From: Tubiluchus corallicola
Lineage: Eukaryota; Priapulida; Priapulimorpha; Priapulimorphida; Tubiluchidae
Direction of reading: 5' to 3'
Length of the DNA stretch: 64,000 nucleotides
Assembly: GCA_030141605.1 (NCBI GenBank)
Contig: JAQGDQ010000840.1
Location: 24,856 to 88,855 of the forward strand
Shown here piece after piece: positions 13,191 through 24,515 of the stretch. The stretch's first letter is position 1; every line of letters begins with the position of its first letter. The notes under the pieces are model-generated. The model had not been told where the DNA came from. It searched no databases and saw nothing but the letters and a program-made list of their open reading frames with translations. The position numbers were made by a program, and so were the translations under genes.

Positions 13191-13439
13191 AAGAAATAAA
13201 GCGTAGTAAATATTAACACAAACTGTATAAAGTTTCAAAAATTGTCATTTTTGACTATTGTATGTTATTTCCTAGTTTAGAACCAGCGTCAAATTTCAGC
13301 AAAATTGTGATAAACAGAGGTGAAAAGGGACGAATTCATCTTTTATATGTAAACAATATTATTTACTCTCAGAAAGAATGACTACTAAATCATAAATGAC
13401 AAGTTTTCAAAGTTTGTTCATTACTTTTTAACAACCTAC

Positions 13440-13515
13440 CAAATGTAACTTGACAGAGGTGAGAGTGAAAGAAACAGCTCGATCCCGACGAGTAATTCAC
13501 AACTGACAAAATAAC
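13440..13515 (-). other. Candidate leader exon, type c, 76 nt (copy A)
   Basis: On the minus strand a pyrimidine tract ending ttttttag precedes a 76-nt segment that ends at a GTAGG donor. It is the counterpart of the exon at 18433-18508 with a handful of substitutions. The frame reading ELFLSLSPLSSYI is open. Confidence 0.4.
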
Positions 13516-14082
13516 CTAAAAAACAAGGGAAAAAATCAAAATTTAATCTTGACTCTTCCAAATCACAGCGATTTTTGACAATTTCTGAATTATTTCTAAA
13601 ATGCAAAAACGTATGATTGGTTAATGCAGCAAATAAAACTTTCTTTTGAAATCGCAGTTCTCTATTATTCTGGTAATAAACACAATGAAAAGTTTTATTT
13701 CAAATTTAAATGCAGCACCAAGCAAATGTCAGTGTCTTAGTATCTCAGCAGAGGAGAAATTGCGGTGAAGAAGTGGCGTATGATTTTAGATGCACATAGT
13801 TAAGCAAGCTGAACTTGAATTGTAACAGATGGGAGACTGTCAAAGAACTGATTTTTGAAGGCTATGAATCTGACGCTGTCTCAGCAAATTGAATTTAAGA
13901 GAATTGTCCTAGATAAAACGTCTTGACAATTATATAAAACCCATTTTCTAGTGAAAGCTGATTTTAACTTACAGAGTACCAGACAAAGTCACTAGATAAA
14001 AATTACACGAAGAATTATAATTGCCGGAAAATACAAAAATTGTCAGTTTTTGAACTTTTCTTGTGAGTTGTACTTAAGTATC

Positions 14083-17049
14083 TTACCATGACTCATCACT
14101 GCTTGACTTATAGCTGCTTGACTCATCGCTGCTTGACTCATCGGTTTCTTCCAATGAGTTTGTTTCAAGTTTCTTCCAGGCTTTTTCAAATTCGCACATT
14201 TTGTATGCTTTATCGGATGCCCGTTCTCCATCCTGTCCTTCTTGCACTTTTGTTTGTCTAATTTGCTGATACAAATCATGTATTTGCCTGTCATCAAGAG
14301 TAACAACACCTTTCTTTGTCGGCACAGTATTTTCTAGAACATGTCTTCCTATTGCATCAGCGCATAAACTTGCTAAGTGCAAAAGAGGTACTCCTTCAAT
14401 TTTCTTTTTTTCATAATCTTCCAAGATGTTGACATTATCCAGCAAACATTGTTTCATAAATGCCTCGCTGCAACATTCGGATATGTAACTCAAAATGCTC
14501 TGGACACGATCAATTGCATTCTCTTGATTCCACTTATCATCATCAGACACTTCTGTTACTTCATGAAGAAATGCCGTTTTAACTAGATAAGCATCAATCA
14601 GCTTGCTCGGTTTGTACTTCACAATTTCAAACAGCTTTCCAATGTTGACATCGTCGAAGATGTTATCAATTTTTATTTCATTTAACTTTAACGATTTACC
14701 GTAAATTTCTTCTCTGAGTAACGCTTTTGTAAGCTTCAACACTGTTTTTCTTTCTTCTGACAAGCCTTCTATCAATCTGCTTTCAGCCTGGCTAGTTGAC
14801 AATGTCCACAAGTACTTGTCAGAATTATGTGACAAAGGCTTACAAACAGCGTATATGTGAAATGAAGAGGATTCATCGGATTCAGGCTGTGGCGCATGAG
14901 ATGACGGTGAGATACTCAGTGTATTGGATTCACTTTCAGAAAGCTCAACAGCAGGTGAGAAATCCAAAGCTACTGCCAAATCTTTGTAAATCTCTTCTGT
15001 TCCAGAGTAAACCATATGAAACGTGATGCAGACCTTGTTGTATTCGATACGCTCAAGTTTCAGGTTTTCGTCAGTGGTGACTGCAGCTGCCATGGCTTTG
15101 CAAGCAATTGGCACAAATTTATCTTTAAGATTATTTGGTAAAAATGTGCCATCATTGCATTTCAAGTGTACAAGGCCAGGATTATCAGTTTTCTCAATTG
15201 AAACTCCATCACTGAATTTCCTTAAGGTAACTAGGAAGTCGTATTCATCTGGCAGACCAATTTTCGTGCCACATGAAGAACTTCCTACTAATACAGGAAA
15301 ACAATCGAACTCCTGATTGATTTCACCAATTTCCTTGCAAGCTGCATTTACAACAGAAAGAACTTTTTGCTTGACAACATCATTCTCTGAGCTATTGGGA
15401 AGGTTTCCTAAAAAAATTATTTTAAGTATGCTAGTGATTTCCTCACATCCTGCTATTTCTTCTTCAGTGGGTGTTTTCTTCGGTATTTCAGGCTCTTTGC
15501 GCCACCCAGGTATGTATAATAAACTTAAAAAGTGGCCCACTGTTTCTTTGTACTCGTCATTTATTGTTATTTTGTTCACTAAGTCTATGTACAGATCAAT
15601 CGCTGTTTGCCCTTTTTTGTTTGACTTTTTGAGGTCGACTCCATGCTCCAGCAAACATATTACAATTTCACTTCTGATGCCAATTTGTAAATGTGCAGCT
15701 ATATGTAACGCAGTGTTACCTTCGTTATCACATGTGCTTACATTACTTCCGTGATCCAGCAAAAGTTTAGCGCTCTCAAATTCTTTTTGACAAACAGCAT
15801 AATGTAAGGCTGTATTGCCAAACTTATCCTTTTTGTTTATAAAATCATTGCTAGAGTCAGTAACTCCAGGTAAATGTTCCAGCAAAATGCGTACTGTTCC
15901 TGTTGTTTCTGCACTTTCTCCTTTAACTGCAGCTATAAGAGCTGTTTCTCCATCCTTATCAGCTGCAGTGTAGACAGCATCATGAGAAAGTAATAGTTGT
16001 AGAATTTTGTGATGTCCGTGTGCAGCTGCAATCATTAGAGCTGTCACACCGTATATGTCACATTGGTCACGATCAGTACTGCCAGCTGACAAAAGACGTT
16101 CAACAGCAACTTTGGCATTGTACTTTGCTGCAGCCATGAGAAAAGTTTGGTCCATGTCTTCATATTTAGATAATTGATGATAATACAGAGAGCGAAAATT
16201 GATGACTGCAACTTCTTGCGTTGCAGTACGTGCGGGAGGAATAGCATCAAATAAATTGGTTTTACTAAAGCTGACAAACAAGTTTATGGCTTCTTCATCT
16301 TTGCGATCAGCAGCAATTAAAGGGGCAGACCACCCATCATCGGATGTGGCATTACAGTCAGCACCAGCCAAAAGATTTAATATAGCTGCATAAGAGCCAG
16401 CACGTGTAGCAAACATAAGAGGCGTCCATCCATCCTTGCCACTGACATTACAGTCAACATCTCTGCTAAGCAGCAATTCAACTATTTGCTGGTTGTTATT
16501 TTTAGAGGCAAGTAAAAGAGGAGTCCGTCCATCCTTGTCACTGATGTTAGGATCAGCTTCACTTTCTAGTAAGAGCTGAACTACATTCATGTGCCTATTA
16601 GCAGATGCCAACATGAGAGCAGTCTCTCCACTGTTGTTGCTGATGTTAATATCAGCTCCACTATCTAGTAAGAGCTGAACTACATTCAAGTGCCCATCTT
16701 CAGATGCCCACATGAGAGCAGTCTCTCCATCGTTGTCACTGATGTTAATATCAGCTCCACTATCAAGTAAGAGCTGAACTACATTCAAGTGCCCATGAAT
16801 AGATGCCCGCATGAGAGCAGTCCATCCATCGTTGTTGCTGATGTTAATATCAGCTCCACTATCTAGTAAAAGCTGAACTACATTCAAGTGCCCATTAAAA
16901 GATGCCAACATGAGAGCAGTGTCTCCACTCCAGTCATTTTTTCTGAAGTTGCAGTCAGCACCTTCAGTGAGCAACCGCTGGACTTCATGAATGTCTCCAT
17001 CGCTGGCTGCTCGAATAAGTCGACTATTTAATCTAGATTCTTCAGCCAT
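14083..17049 (-). CDS. Ankyrin-repeat / Mab-21 (cGAS-like) nucleotidyltransferase fusion
   Basis: A 988-codon single-exon frame. Residues 1-265 hold about eight ankyrin repeats (TALMxASxxGHLNVVQLLLDSGADINIS pattern in pieces) and residues 300-510 about six more. Residues 535-905 resemble the Mab-21/cGAS-like fold: G589-S590 in GSSSCG, the acidic pair E602 and D604 in PDEYD, a third acid D696 in VALDFSPAVEL, then WTLSTSQAESRLIEGLS and LKLTKALLRE, typical of the helical C-terminal half. The three acids and the GS turn are what metal-dependent catalysis in this family requires. The Cys/His zinc ribbon of vertebrate cGAS is not seen. The tail is Ser/Glu-rich (ESSSDESSS). Met1 is the first ATG after an acceptor-like site, with an in-frame TGA upstream. 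By family, it is a candidate cGAS-like receptor that would make a nucleotide second messenger on ligand binding; an inactive Mab-21-like role remains possible. The stop overlaps a splice donor sequence (see findings). Confidence 0.85.
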   Translation of the reverse strand: MAEESRLNSRLIRAASDGDIHEVQRLLTEGADCNFRKNDWSGDTALMLASFNGHLNVVQLLLDSGADINISNNDGWTALMRASIHGHLNVVQLLLDSGADINISDNDGETALMWASEDGHLNVVQLLLDSGADINISNNSGETALMLASANRHMNVVQLLLESEADPNISDKDGRTPLLLASKNNNQQIVELLLSRDVDCNVSGKDGWTPLMFATRAGSYAAILNLLAGADCNATSDDGWSAPLIAADRKDEEAINLFVSFSKTNLFDAIPPARTATQEVAVINFRSLYYHQLSKYEDMDQTFLMAAAKYNAKVAVERLLSAGSTDRDQCDIYGVTALMIAAAHGHHKILQLLLSHDAVYTAADKDGETALIAAVKGESAETTGTVRILLEHLPGVTDSSNDFINKKDKFGNTALHYAVCQKEFESAKLLLDHGSNVSTCDNEGNTALHIAAHLQIGIRSEIVICLLEHGVDLKKSNKKGQTAIDLYIDLVNKITINDEYKETVGHFLSLLYIPGWRKEPEIPKKTPTEEEIAGCEEITSILKIIFLGNLPNSSENDVVKQKVLSVVNAACKEIGEINQEFDCFPVLVGSSSCGTKIGLPDEYDFLVTLRKFSDGVSIEKTDNPGLVHLKCNDGTFLPNNLKDKFVPIACKAMAAAVTTDENLKLERIEYNKVCITFHMVYSGTEEIYKDLAVALDFSPAVELSESESNTLSISPSSHAPQPESDESSSFHIYAVCKPLSHNSDKYLWTLSTSQAESRLIEGLSEERKTVLKLTKALLREEIYGKSLKLNEIKIDNIFDDVNIGKLFEIVKYKPSKLIDAYLVKTAFLHEVTEVSDDDKWNQENAIDRVQSILSYISECCSEAFMKQCLLDNVNILEDYEKKKIEGVPLLHLASLCADAIGRHVLENTVPTKKGVVTLDDRQIHDLYQQIRQTKVQEGQDGERASDKAYKMCEFEKAWKKLETNSLEETDESSSDESSSYKSSSDESW

Positions 17050-17135
17050 GCCTGCTCTTTTTGAACGAAGCGTTTTTAGATCTATCCTGTTCTCAGATCA
17101 GAATCGTGACGTGCTAATTGCCCAAGTGAGTATTC
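17050..17135 (-). other. 5' untranslated part of the main ankyrin exon
   Basis: On the minus strand, tttatcctatag (plus 17136-17147) resembles a 3' splice site and is conserved in the downstream duplicate as tttatcctgtag. If used, the exon starts at 17135 and has an in-frame TGA before the first ATG at 17049. A second possible acceptor (gagaacag) lies closer to the ATG but is not conserved in the duplicate. Confidence 0.45.
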
Positions 17136-17999
17136 CTATAGGATAAACCCGACAGCACCACCTATCAATAATAAAAAACAATTATTTTAATTTGAAAGAC
17201 ATGGCTGTAATATGCTTTATTTTATAGTCTGGATGTTTAATCATTTTAATCATTTTGAAATCATTGCTTAGGAAATTGATTCAAATCAAACAAGAATCCT
17301 GTAATGACAACGTAAAATCAACAGAGAAATCATTCAATCAACTCTCAATATTTCACTTTCATTTCGCGTCTTTAGTTACATCTTACGTTGATATTAGAAA
17401 GTCGTTAAGATTCACATTGACAAGTTAAGAAATGTCATGACTACAAATGGCTACAAATTTCAATTAAACACGTGGGACAGAATGATCACAATGATATGAT
17501 ATGTATATCTAATCACCCTTATTTGTGACTGTTAAATAATTTCTAACCCATTAATAATAAAAAATCAGTTGTTTTATAGATTATGTATCTGGCTTGATCT
17601 AGAAACTTAGTTAATAAAATAAAATCTTTGATAATGTAATGTGCGGTTTGTGGATGTAGCTTTGCTAAAAGCATGAACTTTGCATAATCTAAAAATTAAG
17701 ATCATTAAATAAAATCTAATCTGAGCTCAGAAAATCAATTTGACAATCTTTTTGCAATTGAACCCAAAGTAGGTTTTATACGACATTATATCTGCAGAAG
17801 TACAGGGTGAGTCAAAATTAGTGCTACATTTTTTGTGAACAGTAAAACACTGAAAGACAGGAAATACAATAAGTAAAAAAACTGTGTTATGATGGAATTT
17901 TGAAATTCTACGAATACAAAGTTGAAGTTGGGATTTAAATCTGATGCAAGCTATAAATGCAAATAATTTTAAATAATAGATATGATGACGATGATATTA

Positions 18000-18074
18000 A
18001 TAATAATATTAATAATAATAATAATAACAACAACAACAACAACAACTACAGGAACAGGAACAGGAACAGGACAG

Positions 18075-18136
<62 letters not shown>

Positions 18137-18170
18137 ACAACAGCAACAACAACAACAACAATAGTAATAA
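18000..18170. repeat. AAT/AAC then (CAACAG)n microsatellite
   Basis: A compound tract with aat, aac, caggaa and cagcaa units. Poly-Gln and poly-Leu frames are artefacts. Confidence 0.95.
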
Positions 18171-18432
18171 CAAAAATAATACAAATAAAACACAGTAAAT
18201 ATTAACACAAACTGCATAAAGTTTCAAAAATTGTCATTTTTGACTTTTGTATGTTATTACCTAGTTTAGAACCACCGTCAAATTTCAGCAAAATTGTGAT
18301 AAACAGACAGAGGTGAAAAGGGACGAATTCATCTTTTATCCGTAATCAATATTTATTTACTCTCAGAAAGAATGACTACTAAATCATAAATGACAATTTT
18401 TCAAGTTTGTTCCTCAGTTTTTAACAACTTAC

Positions 18433-18508
18433 CAAATGTAACTTGACAGAGTTGAGAGTGAAAGAAACAGCTCAGTCACGACAAGTAATTCACAACGGAC
18501 AAAACAAC
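18433..18508 (-). other. Candidate leader exon, type c, 76 nt (copy B)
   Basis: Acceptor ttttttag and donor GTAAGTTG on the minus strand delimit 76 nt. The frame that would join the ankyrin exon through its proximal acceptor is open and reads ELFLSLSTLSSYI. No ATG is present. Confidence 0.5.
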
Positions 18509-19309
18509 CTAAAAAACAAAGAAAAAAAGCATAATTGAATCTTGACTGTATGAAATCATAACGATTTTTGACAATTTCTGAATCATTTCCAAATGCAAAA
18601 ACGTATGATTGGTTAACAATAACTCAATTATCTCTTACTGTTTATTAAAAAAGTAACAAAAAAGTTTTTTTTCAAAAATTCTTCTTCATTATTAAGTGCA
18701 CTTTCTTTTCAAACTGCAGCAAATAAAACTTTCTTTTGAAATCTTAGTTGTCTATTATTCTGATAATAAAAACAGTGAAAAGTTTTATTTCAAATTTAAA
18801 TGCAGCACTTTTAAATAACCAAGACTACATCTTACTCGTGACTTGTCAGTATGTTGGTATCTCGCAGAGGAGAAATTGCCATGAAGAAGTGGCGTACGAT
18901 TTTAAATGCACATAGTTAAGCAACCTGAACTTGAATTGTAAGAGATGGGTGACTGCAGTAAACTGATTTTTGGAGGTTATCATTCTGTCTCTAGTTATTA
19001 AGCTTAGGCACTAAAGGTGAGTGTGCTGAAAATATGAAGGTTATGTTACTGAAATTGTGTCTAGATATTTATGTTGGGGGTTAAAGGTGAATATATATAA
19101 AAAACTGCAAATTCAGTTTAAGAGAATCGTCCTAGATAAAACGTCTTGACAATTATGTAAAACCCGTTTTCTAGTGAAAGCTGATTTCAACTTACAGAGT
19201 ACCAGGCAAAGTCACTAGATAAAAATTACATAAAGAATTATAATTGCCGAAAAATACAAAAATTGTCAGTTTTTGAACTTTTCTTGTGAGTTGTACTTAA
19301 GTATCTTAC

Positions 19310-19401
19310 CTGATGTAAATTGTTTAATGTTTAGCTGACAGCAGACCAACTGCAAGGCAACCAGTTTATGCAGGATGAGGAATTCAGAATTAGGAAAGAG
19401 C
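19310..19401 (-). other. Candidate leader exon, type b, 92 nt
   Basis: Minus-strand acceptor tatcctttccag and donor GTAAGATAC. The same 92-nt length and boundaries recur at 21974-22065. The open frame includes FLILHKLVALQLVCCQ. No ATG is present. Confidence 0.5.
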
Positions 19402-20849
19402 CTGGAAAGGATACAATAATAGTTACGATAAGTTTTGCACGTCTAAACAAGTGTGCTGCAGTACATTCAAGAATGTTACTTCAGTTGCAACCAGGAACAA
19501 CATAGTAGAATCCTTTTTAATAAACGTTCCATGGTCAGTAATCGTTCAGTAATTAATAATCAATTTCCGTATTTGTGGAACAAAATCAAGTTGTTAAACA
19601 CCTTGTCAAAAAGGAAGAGAATGATAATCAATTAATGAGTAATCAACACTAAATAAAAATGCCACTAAAATTTTGCAAAAAAATGGTTGACAGAACGCCA
19701 CTTTTATGATGGAGTCACAGAATTAATGAAGCTTTTGTGTCGTTTACTTGAGTAGGAAGAAAAATGCAAGCATCAATGCTAAATGTATTTTTATAGATGT
19801 ATTTTCTATACAATTTCAAAAACACTCTGATACAAGTTGGTGCAGAAAAAACGTGCCACCAAAACAGACTCGTAATATTTCACTATGGAACACGCATTCA
19901 AAATAGTAATACACACAATCTTATAGCATAGTTTTTTTCCAAGAAAATTCCAAAAGACCCTTACAAACTTACTAAGTGACATTACAAGATTTTTTATATA
20001 CTGTGTTTATCACATTTACAGTACTTCATTCACTGCATTTAAAATTTACTAAAATTACTCAAAAAACGTGATAGAACGAGACGTTAAAGCAGGAAAAAGA
20101 TGCAAAAAGTAATCTACTTATTCAACAAAATGTACCTATTATCGTTAAACGATATTCATTAATAAAGCAACGAAAACTTAAAAAATCGAAATTTTTTAAA
20201 TGTCAGTGAATTCTTTTATGACTGATCCACAGAATTGAACAGCTAGAAGGAATGCAAAGCAAAGCCAAAAAGTTCTAATACAGGGTTGTCCAGAAAAAAC
20301 GTTTCACCAAACTAATATGCAACTTTTCACATTAGCAGAGGCATTTGGAGGGATCACAACATCACGTGTCTCATCAAATATGCTGCCCCAAAATCTATGC
20401 ATCCAAATGTGTTGCTGTAAAATTATGCTTCCAAATCTGACACCCTAAATCTATGCATCCAAATGTGATACCCAAAATCTATGCATCCAATCATAAATTT
20501 ATGCATTCAACGGTTTAAATGAAAATCCGTGCATTCAGAACTGCTGCCCTGAATGCATGTACTCAAATTCATGCTGACACAACTATCCGTTTTCAAAAGT
20601 GCAACCTTTTAGAAATGCTTTCAAGAGTGTTATCCAAATTTTTACACTCAGAAGTGTTGTGCTGAATCCCCATGTCTAATATGGTTGCTTCAACATATCT
20701 GCCTTTTTAATGACCAATACATGGTCAATAATCAGTCCATAATTAGTAATTAAAATGTAAAACAAAGTTTAAAAACTGAATTCTTATACTGTGAGAAACA
20801 GCAACAACACAAAAAACTGACAATTTTTGAGCAAACTTCTTTAACTTAC
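19402..20849. other. Intron-like AT-rich sequence with degenerate repeats
   Basis: Around 20380-20600, loosely repeated phrases of about 28 bp (tctatgcatccaaatgtg, ctgccctgaatgcatg) appear. They recur at 22690-22950 and resemble the 28-bp minisatellite at 23.4-24.5 kb. Confidence 0.5.
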
Positions 20850-20922
20850 TTGCCAGATGAAACTTGTGAAGCTGAACGTAACCTTGACAACAATTCACCA
20901 ATCGCCAGTAATGATAAAAGCA
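20850..20922 (-). other. Candidate leader exon, type a, 73 nt
   Basis: Minus-strand acceptor cttgcctttcag and donor GTAAGTTAA. Homologous to 23061-23133 with the same length. The open frame includes IGELLSRLRSASQ. No ATG. Confidence 0.5.
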
Positions 20923-21198
20923 CTGAAAGGCAAGAACTAATCATTAGACATAATAAGCAATAAGCACTGTAATAGGCCTCGAGGAACAAGGCGTCTTCCT
21001 ATTACCCAATTTGGAAAATAGCAGTTAAACAATCATGCATTGTTAGTTTAAAATGTTAGAGAAATGAATGAAAAGCAATGAAAAATGATGATTTAATATT
21101 TGATTTTTAACGATTATTTTACTAGGAAAACCAACGAATACAATAAAATCATAAATGGCACTTTTACCAAGTTTTTGTATCCATATCCAACAACTTAC

Positions 21199-21271
21199 CA
21201 GGTGTAATTTGATGCTGACAGACTTGACAGTGAAAAGAACAGCTCAGCCACGATACAGCCACGAAAAGAGC
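21199..21271 (-). other. Candidate leader exon, type c, 73 nt
   Basis: Minus-strand acceptor tggtattttag and donor GTAAGTTGTTGG. The open frame includes VAELFFSLSSLSASNYT, similar to the type c exons at 18433 and 13440. Confidence 0.45.
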
Positions 21272-21838
21272 CTAAAATACCAAAAAATTCATAAAAGTGA
21301 ATAAACTCTCAAATTTTCGACTCAACTAAATCTTGATGATTTTGATTTTATCTGAACTTTTTTCAGATGATAAAAAATATGACTAATTAATGAAAATTCA
21401 GTTATCTATTACCTGATTACTAACGTGTTTCTTTGAATATTATGCAAAAACAAGGTTACAATGAGGTCAATAATTTTCAAATACAAAGTTGAAGTTGAGA
21501 TGTAAATTTATTGTAATTCGTTGGTCAACTTAGATATTTTCTAATAACAGTAATAATGATGTTGATAATGATGAAGATGATGATGACGTAAACTTTGTTT
21601 CTTTACATAAAACGGCATAAAATTTCAGAAATAACCTTTTTTATAACTTTTATCTGTTACTAACAAGTTTTAAACTGATTATGAAATTCTAACTAAACCT
21701 TTATAAAAAGAGACAGTAAAGAAAGTGACGAAAGCAATTTTTTATTTGTAACTGGTAAATTTACCAGCAAAACCAACAAAAGTTCTAAATTGTAAATCAC
21801 AATTTTTTTAGTTTGTGTATCACTGTCATAAAAGTTAC

Positions 21839-21910
21839 CAGGTGTAATTTGATGCTGACAGTGAGTAGAACAGTTCAGCCAGACAATAATTGCTTGTTAA
21901 AATATAATGG
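21839..21910 (-). other. Decayed type c leader exon
   Basis: Ends at a GTAAC donor and reads AELFYSLSASNYT, like the other type c exons, but lacks a few bases and its acceptor side is unclear. Probably a degenerate copy. Confidence 0.3.
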
Positions 21911-21973
21911 CTAAAAAATCTAAAAATTGTTAATATTCCAACTGTGTTTGCGAAATGCACTGCAGTGTCTTAC

Positions 21974-22065
21974 CTGGTGTAACTTGCTCAATGTTTAGCA
22001 AACAGCTGACAAACTCCAAGGCAGTCACCTTATGCAGGATGAGGAATCCAGATTTTGAAAAAAAC
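21974..22065 (-). other. Candidate leader exon, type b, 92 nt
   Basis: Minus-strand acceptor gatttccag and donor GTAAGACAC. The open frame includes FLILHKVTALEFVSCLL, matching the type b exon at 19310. No ATG. Confidence 0.5.
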
Positions 22066-23060
22066 CTGGAAATCACAGCCTAACAATCAGTTTTGTGGCT
22101 CCTAGTAAGTGCACTGCTACGTATCCATCCAGTGAAGAAATTTGCTTCAGTTGCAATAAAGTGGAACTCATTCCTACACTTACTGTCCAGATTACTTGTT
22201 GCTTAACTTCACTTTCGTATTGCTGTAACCACTCGGCAAGTTCGTTTGTTCTGTTTAATATTTTTCCTAACATGCATCCAACAATTCAAGGTCAATAATT
22301 GATTAGTAATTAGTAATCAAACAATCCCTGTATCATTGAAACTAAAACAAGCTTTTAAACAAGAACATGTTAGATGCGTAAATAGCTAATCAAAAAGGAA
22401 CAGGGTTATGAAACTAGATCAGGGCTAATCAATGACTAATGAAACTAAAAACAAACACTATAATTTTCTGAAAGTTTTCAATTAAATAGTTGGCAAAACG
22501 TCACTTTATGATGGAAAACCACATATTGTAAAAGCTCATTGCCAATCAGTAACTAAGATATAATTTAATAGCTAGCAATGAAACTTAAAAAAAAATGCAA
22601 ATTTCAATCTTTTAAAAATAATGACATGATTGTTTTTGCAAGGTACGCAGAAATATTTATTCGAGATTGAGTACTGCAACAAAGTCCTAAAAAAGCTGCC
22701 CTAAGCTTACACATTCAAATTTACTACCTAAATTCATGCATTCAAGACTGCTACTCTAAACTCACGCATATAGATGTGCTATCCAAGTCTATTTACCCAA
22801 AAATGCTGGACCAGAGCTGTGTATCCAAAAGTGATGACATAAATCAATGAAATTAAAGGTAATGCCATAAATTTATACATTTAATGGTCTAATCAAAATC
22901 CGTGCATTTAAAAGTGCTGTCCTAAATTCATGGACTCAAATTCATGCTGACACGAATATGAACTTTCAAGAGTGCAACTTCGTAGAAATGAATTCTTATA
23001 TTGTGAAAAACAGCAAGAACACAAAAACTGACAATTTTTAAACAAACTTCTCTTAGTTAC

Positions 23061-23133
23061 TTGCCAGCTGGAGCTTGTGAAGCTGAACGTAACCTTGACA
23101 ACAGTTCACCAATTCCCAGTAATGATAAAAAGC
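23061..23133 (-). other. Candidate leader exon, type a, 73 nt
   Basis: Minus-strand acceptor tttgcttttcag and donor GTAACTAAG. The open frame includes IGELLSRLRSASQAPAG. No ATG. Confidence 0.5.
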
Positions 23134-23399
23134 CTGAAAAGCAAAAACTAATCATTAGGCACAATAAGCAAAAAGCACTGTAATAGGTCTAAAGGAACAA
23201 GGCGTCTTCCGAATACGCAATTTGGAAAATGGCAGTAAATACATTGTTACTTTAAGAAAACAGAGATAGGAAACCGATGAACAAATCTTTTATTTGTAAC
23301 GATTATGTTACCAGTAAAACCAGCAAAAACTTGTGAATAACAATTTTGTCAAGCTTGGTAAGCATGTTTACTGACTAGGTTTTTTATAGCTTAACTTCA

Positions 23400-24515
23400 G
23401 CCTCCAAAATTTAAGTTTTCTGAAATGCCGTGGTAAATTTAAGTATTCCGAGTTGCTGCAATGAATTAAAGTATTCTGAAATGTTGCTCAGAATTCAACT
23501 ATTCTGAAATGCTTCAATAAATTCAACTATTCTGAAATGCTGCAATAAACTCAAGTATTCTGAGATGCTGCAATAAATTCAAGTATTCTGAAATGGCCCA
23601 ATAAATTCAAGTATTCTGAAATGCTGCAATAAATTCAAGTATTCTGAAATATCGCGCTAAATTCAACTATTCTGAATAGCTGCAATAAATTCAACTATTC
23701 TGAAATGCTGCAATAAATTCAAGTATTCTGAGATGCTGCAATAAATTCATGAATTCTAAAAATGCTGCCCTAAATTCGAGTATTCCGAAATACTGCAACA
23801 AATTCAAATATTCTGTGATGCTCCAATAAATTCAACTATTCTGAAATGCTGCAATAAATTTAAGTGTTCTGAAACACCACAATAAATACAAGAATTCTAA
23901 AAATGCTGCCCTAAATTTAAGTATTCTGAAATACCGCAATAAATTCAAGTATTCTGAGATGCTGCAATAAATTCAAGTATTCTGAAATGCTGCAATAAAT
24001 TTAAGTATTCTGAAATGCCGCAATAAATTTAAGTATTCTGAAATACTGCAATAAATTTAAGTATTCTGAAATGCTGCCCTAAATTTAAGTATTCTGAAAT
24101 ACCGTAATAAATTCAAGTATTCTGAGATGCTGCAATAAATTCAAGTATTCTGAAATGCTGCAATAAATTCAAGTATTCTGAAATGCCGCAATAAATTTAA
24201 GTATTCTGAAATGCTGCCCTAAATTCAAGTATTCTGAAATGCTTCAATAAATTCAACTATTCTGAAATGCAGCAATAAATTCAAGTATTCTGAAACACCA
24301 CAATAAATTCATGAATTCTAAAAATGCTGCCCCAAATTCAAGTATTCTGAGATGCTTCAATAAATTCAGCTATTCTGAAATGCTGCTCTAAATTCAAATA
24401 TTCTGAAATTTTTCAATAAATTCAGAAATCCTGAAATGCTGCAACAAATTTAACTATTCTGATATGCTGCCCTAATACTAAATATTCTGAAATACTTCAA
24501 TAATTTCAAGCACTC
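23400..24515. repeat. 28-bp minisatellite, about 40 units
   Basis: Consensus halves are ttcaagtattctgaaatg and ctgcaataaa. Units vary at several fixed positions (aagt/aact, ctgcaa/cttcaa/ctgccc). It lies between the promoter at 25.1 kb and the first leader exon, so it would be intronic in the ankyrin/nucleotidyltransferase gene. Confidence 0.9.

Larger units (their letters stand above)
17050..19312 (-). repeat. Segmental duplicate, copy B
   Basis: Counterpart of 12001-14090. Includes the upstream side of the ankyrin exon, the intron with the CAACAG tract and the type c leader exon, and ends at the donor of the type b leader exon at 19310. Confidence 0.85.

Noticed and set aside
14083-17049. 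Calling the nucleotidyltransferase a direct cGAS orthologue
   Set aside because: No zinc ribbon and a large ankyrin N-terminus; only fold-level and active-site similarity can be supported.
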